A DNA stretch of 32,854 nucleotides from Byssochlamys sp. IMV 00236. Lineage: Eukaryota > Ascomycota > Eurotiomycetes > Eurotiales > Thermoascaceae. The notes beneath the pieces were generated by a model. It saw only the letters and a list, made by a program, of their open reading frames with translations. It was not told the DNA's origin and did no database searches. The stretch is from positions 1 through 32,854 of the forward strand of contig MSJH02000681.1 in NCBI GenBank assembly GCA_001931875.2, in the 5' to 3' direction. This document shows, in pieces, positions 32,549 through 32,854 of this stretch. Each line of letters starts with the position of its first letter. Position 1 is the first letter of the stretch. The position numbers and the translations under genes were made by a program.

Positions 32549-32854
32549 TCTTTTTACTAATAATACTTATTCTTAATAAGTTAATATAGTAACTTAATAG
32601 CTATATAAAGAGAAATCTTATAAAAGACTTCTTAAGATTAAGCTTAATATTTAGTTTTTATATTTTCTTAAAGACTTTATATAAATATATATATAATAAT
32701 CATTAATTATATTAAAAGCGACTATAGTATTATTAATATATATTTTTATAAATTTATAAAAGGTATATAAGTAATAATTTATTTATTACTAAATATATAT
32801 TAATATATTATAAAAGCTTATAATAATAATATTAAAAATCTTTTATTCTCTATA
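32549..32854 (-). mobile_element. Gypsy element B', reverse transcriptase segment (continues off the window)
   Basis: Reverse complement of B from about 25900 to 26207. On the minus strand it shows the Y-I-N-N box (complement at about 32732-32745) and the following VFKKI and KKSF blocks of gypsy reverse transcriptase. This is the third visible part of B', upstream of the 9250-10475 part once A is removed. The remaining 5' end of B', and then the 5' half of C1, should follow to the right of the window. Confidence 0.87.

Noticed and set aside
1..32854. Mitochondrial, apicoplast or naturally AT-rich genome
   Set aside because: Nuclear LTR retrotransposons with TSDs, selective loss of CpA/TpG, and transition-only LTR differences point to RIP in a fungal nucleus.
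1..32854. Regional centromere
   Set aside because: Nested RIP-mutated retroelements do form fungal centromeres, but also AT isochores and subtelomeres; nothing in the sequence itself decides this.

Overview
This window is a gene-free, AT-rich block made almost entirely of dead transposable elements. By eye A+T is about 80%. The dinucleotides CA and TG are nearly absent while TA dominates, and ATG codons are very rare. Paired repeats differ only by C/T and G/A transitions. This is the signature of repeat-induced point mutation (RIP), so the host is most likely a filamentous ascomycete (Pezizomycotina) and the window part of an AT isochore or similar heterochromatic region. No host gene, tRNA, rRNA or CRISPR array was seen.

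The layout is a nested stack, reconstructed from repeat-to-repeat matches, LTR pairs and target-site duplications (TSDs). Level 1 is copia element C1 (minus strand, 1-2513, continuing left of the window). It is cut inside its integrase region by level 2, Ty3/gypsy element B' (minus strand, 3' LTR at 2514-2683). B' runs through 2514-3984, 9250-10475 and 32549-32854 and leaves the window on the right. Two level-3 insertions split B'. Copia element C2 (3985-9244, minus strand, same family as C1, two 274-bp LTRs, TSD taata) sits between the integrase zinc domain and catalytic core of B'. Gypsy element A (10476-32543, plus strand, two 164-bp LTRs, TSD cttta) sits just after its reverse transcriptase. 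Level 4 is gypsy element B (14562-28928, plus strand, same family as B', two 174-bp LTRs, TSD taatc), inserted between the protease and reverse transcriptase of A. Level 5 is a 6.8-kb terminal-inverted-repeat DNA transposon M (16017-22850, 9-bp TSD aaattagca) inside the gag region of B.

Protein relics can be read only where RIP stop codons (mainly from Gln and Trp codons) are read through. They include copia integrase and reverse transcriptase (YVDD now YINN), and gypsy protease, reverse transcriptase, RNase H end and integrase (HHCC plus first catalytic Asp). The copia primer-binding site still matches the half-molecule of initiator tRNA-Met as in Drosophila copia.

The least explained part is transposon M. 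It has GC-rich inverted tips that escaped RIP, a roughly 14-bp palindromic motif (TTAGYATATRCTAA, perhaps TTGGCATATGCCAA before RIP) recurring throughout its length, a 147-bp tandem array, and the only open reading frame over 60 codons in the window. I could not assign its transposase family. The 9-bp TSD hints at a Mutator-like element.
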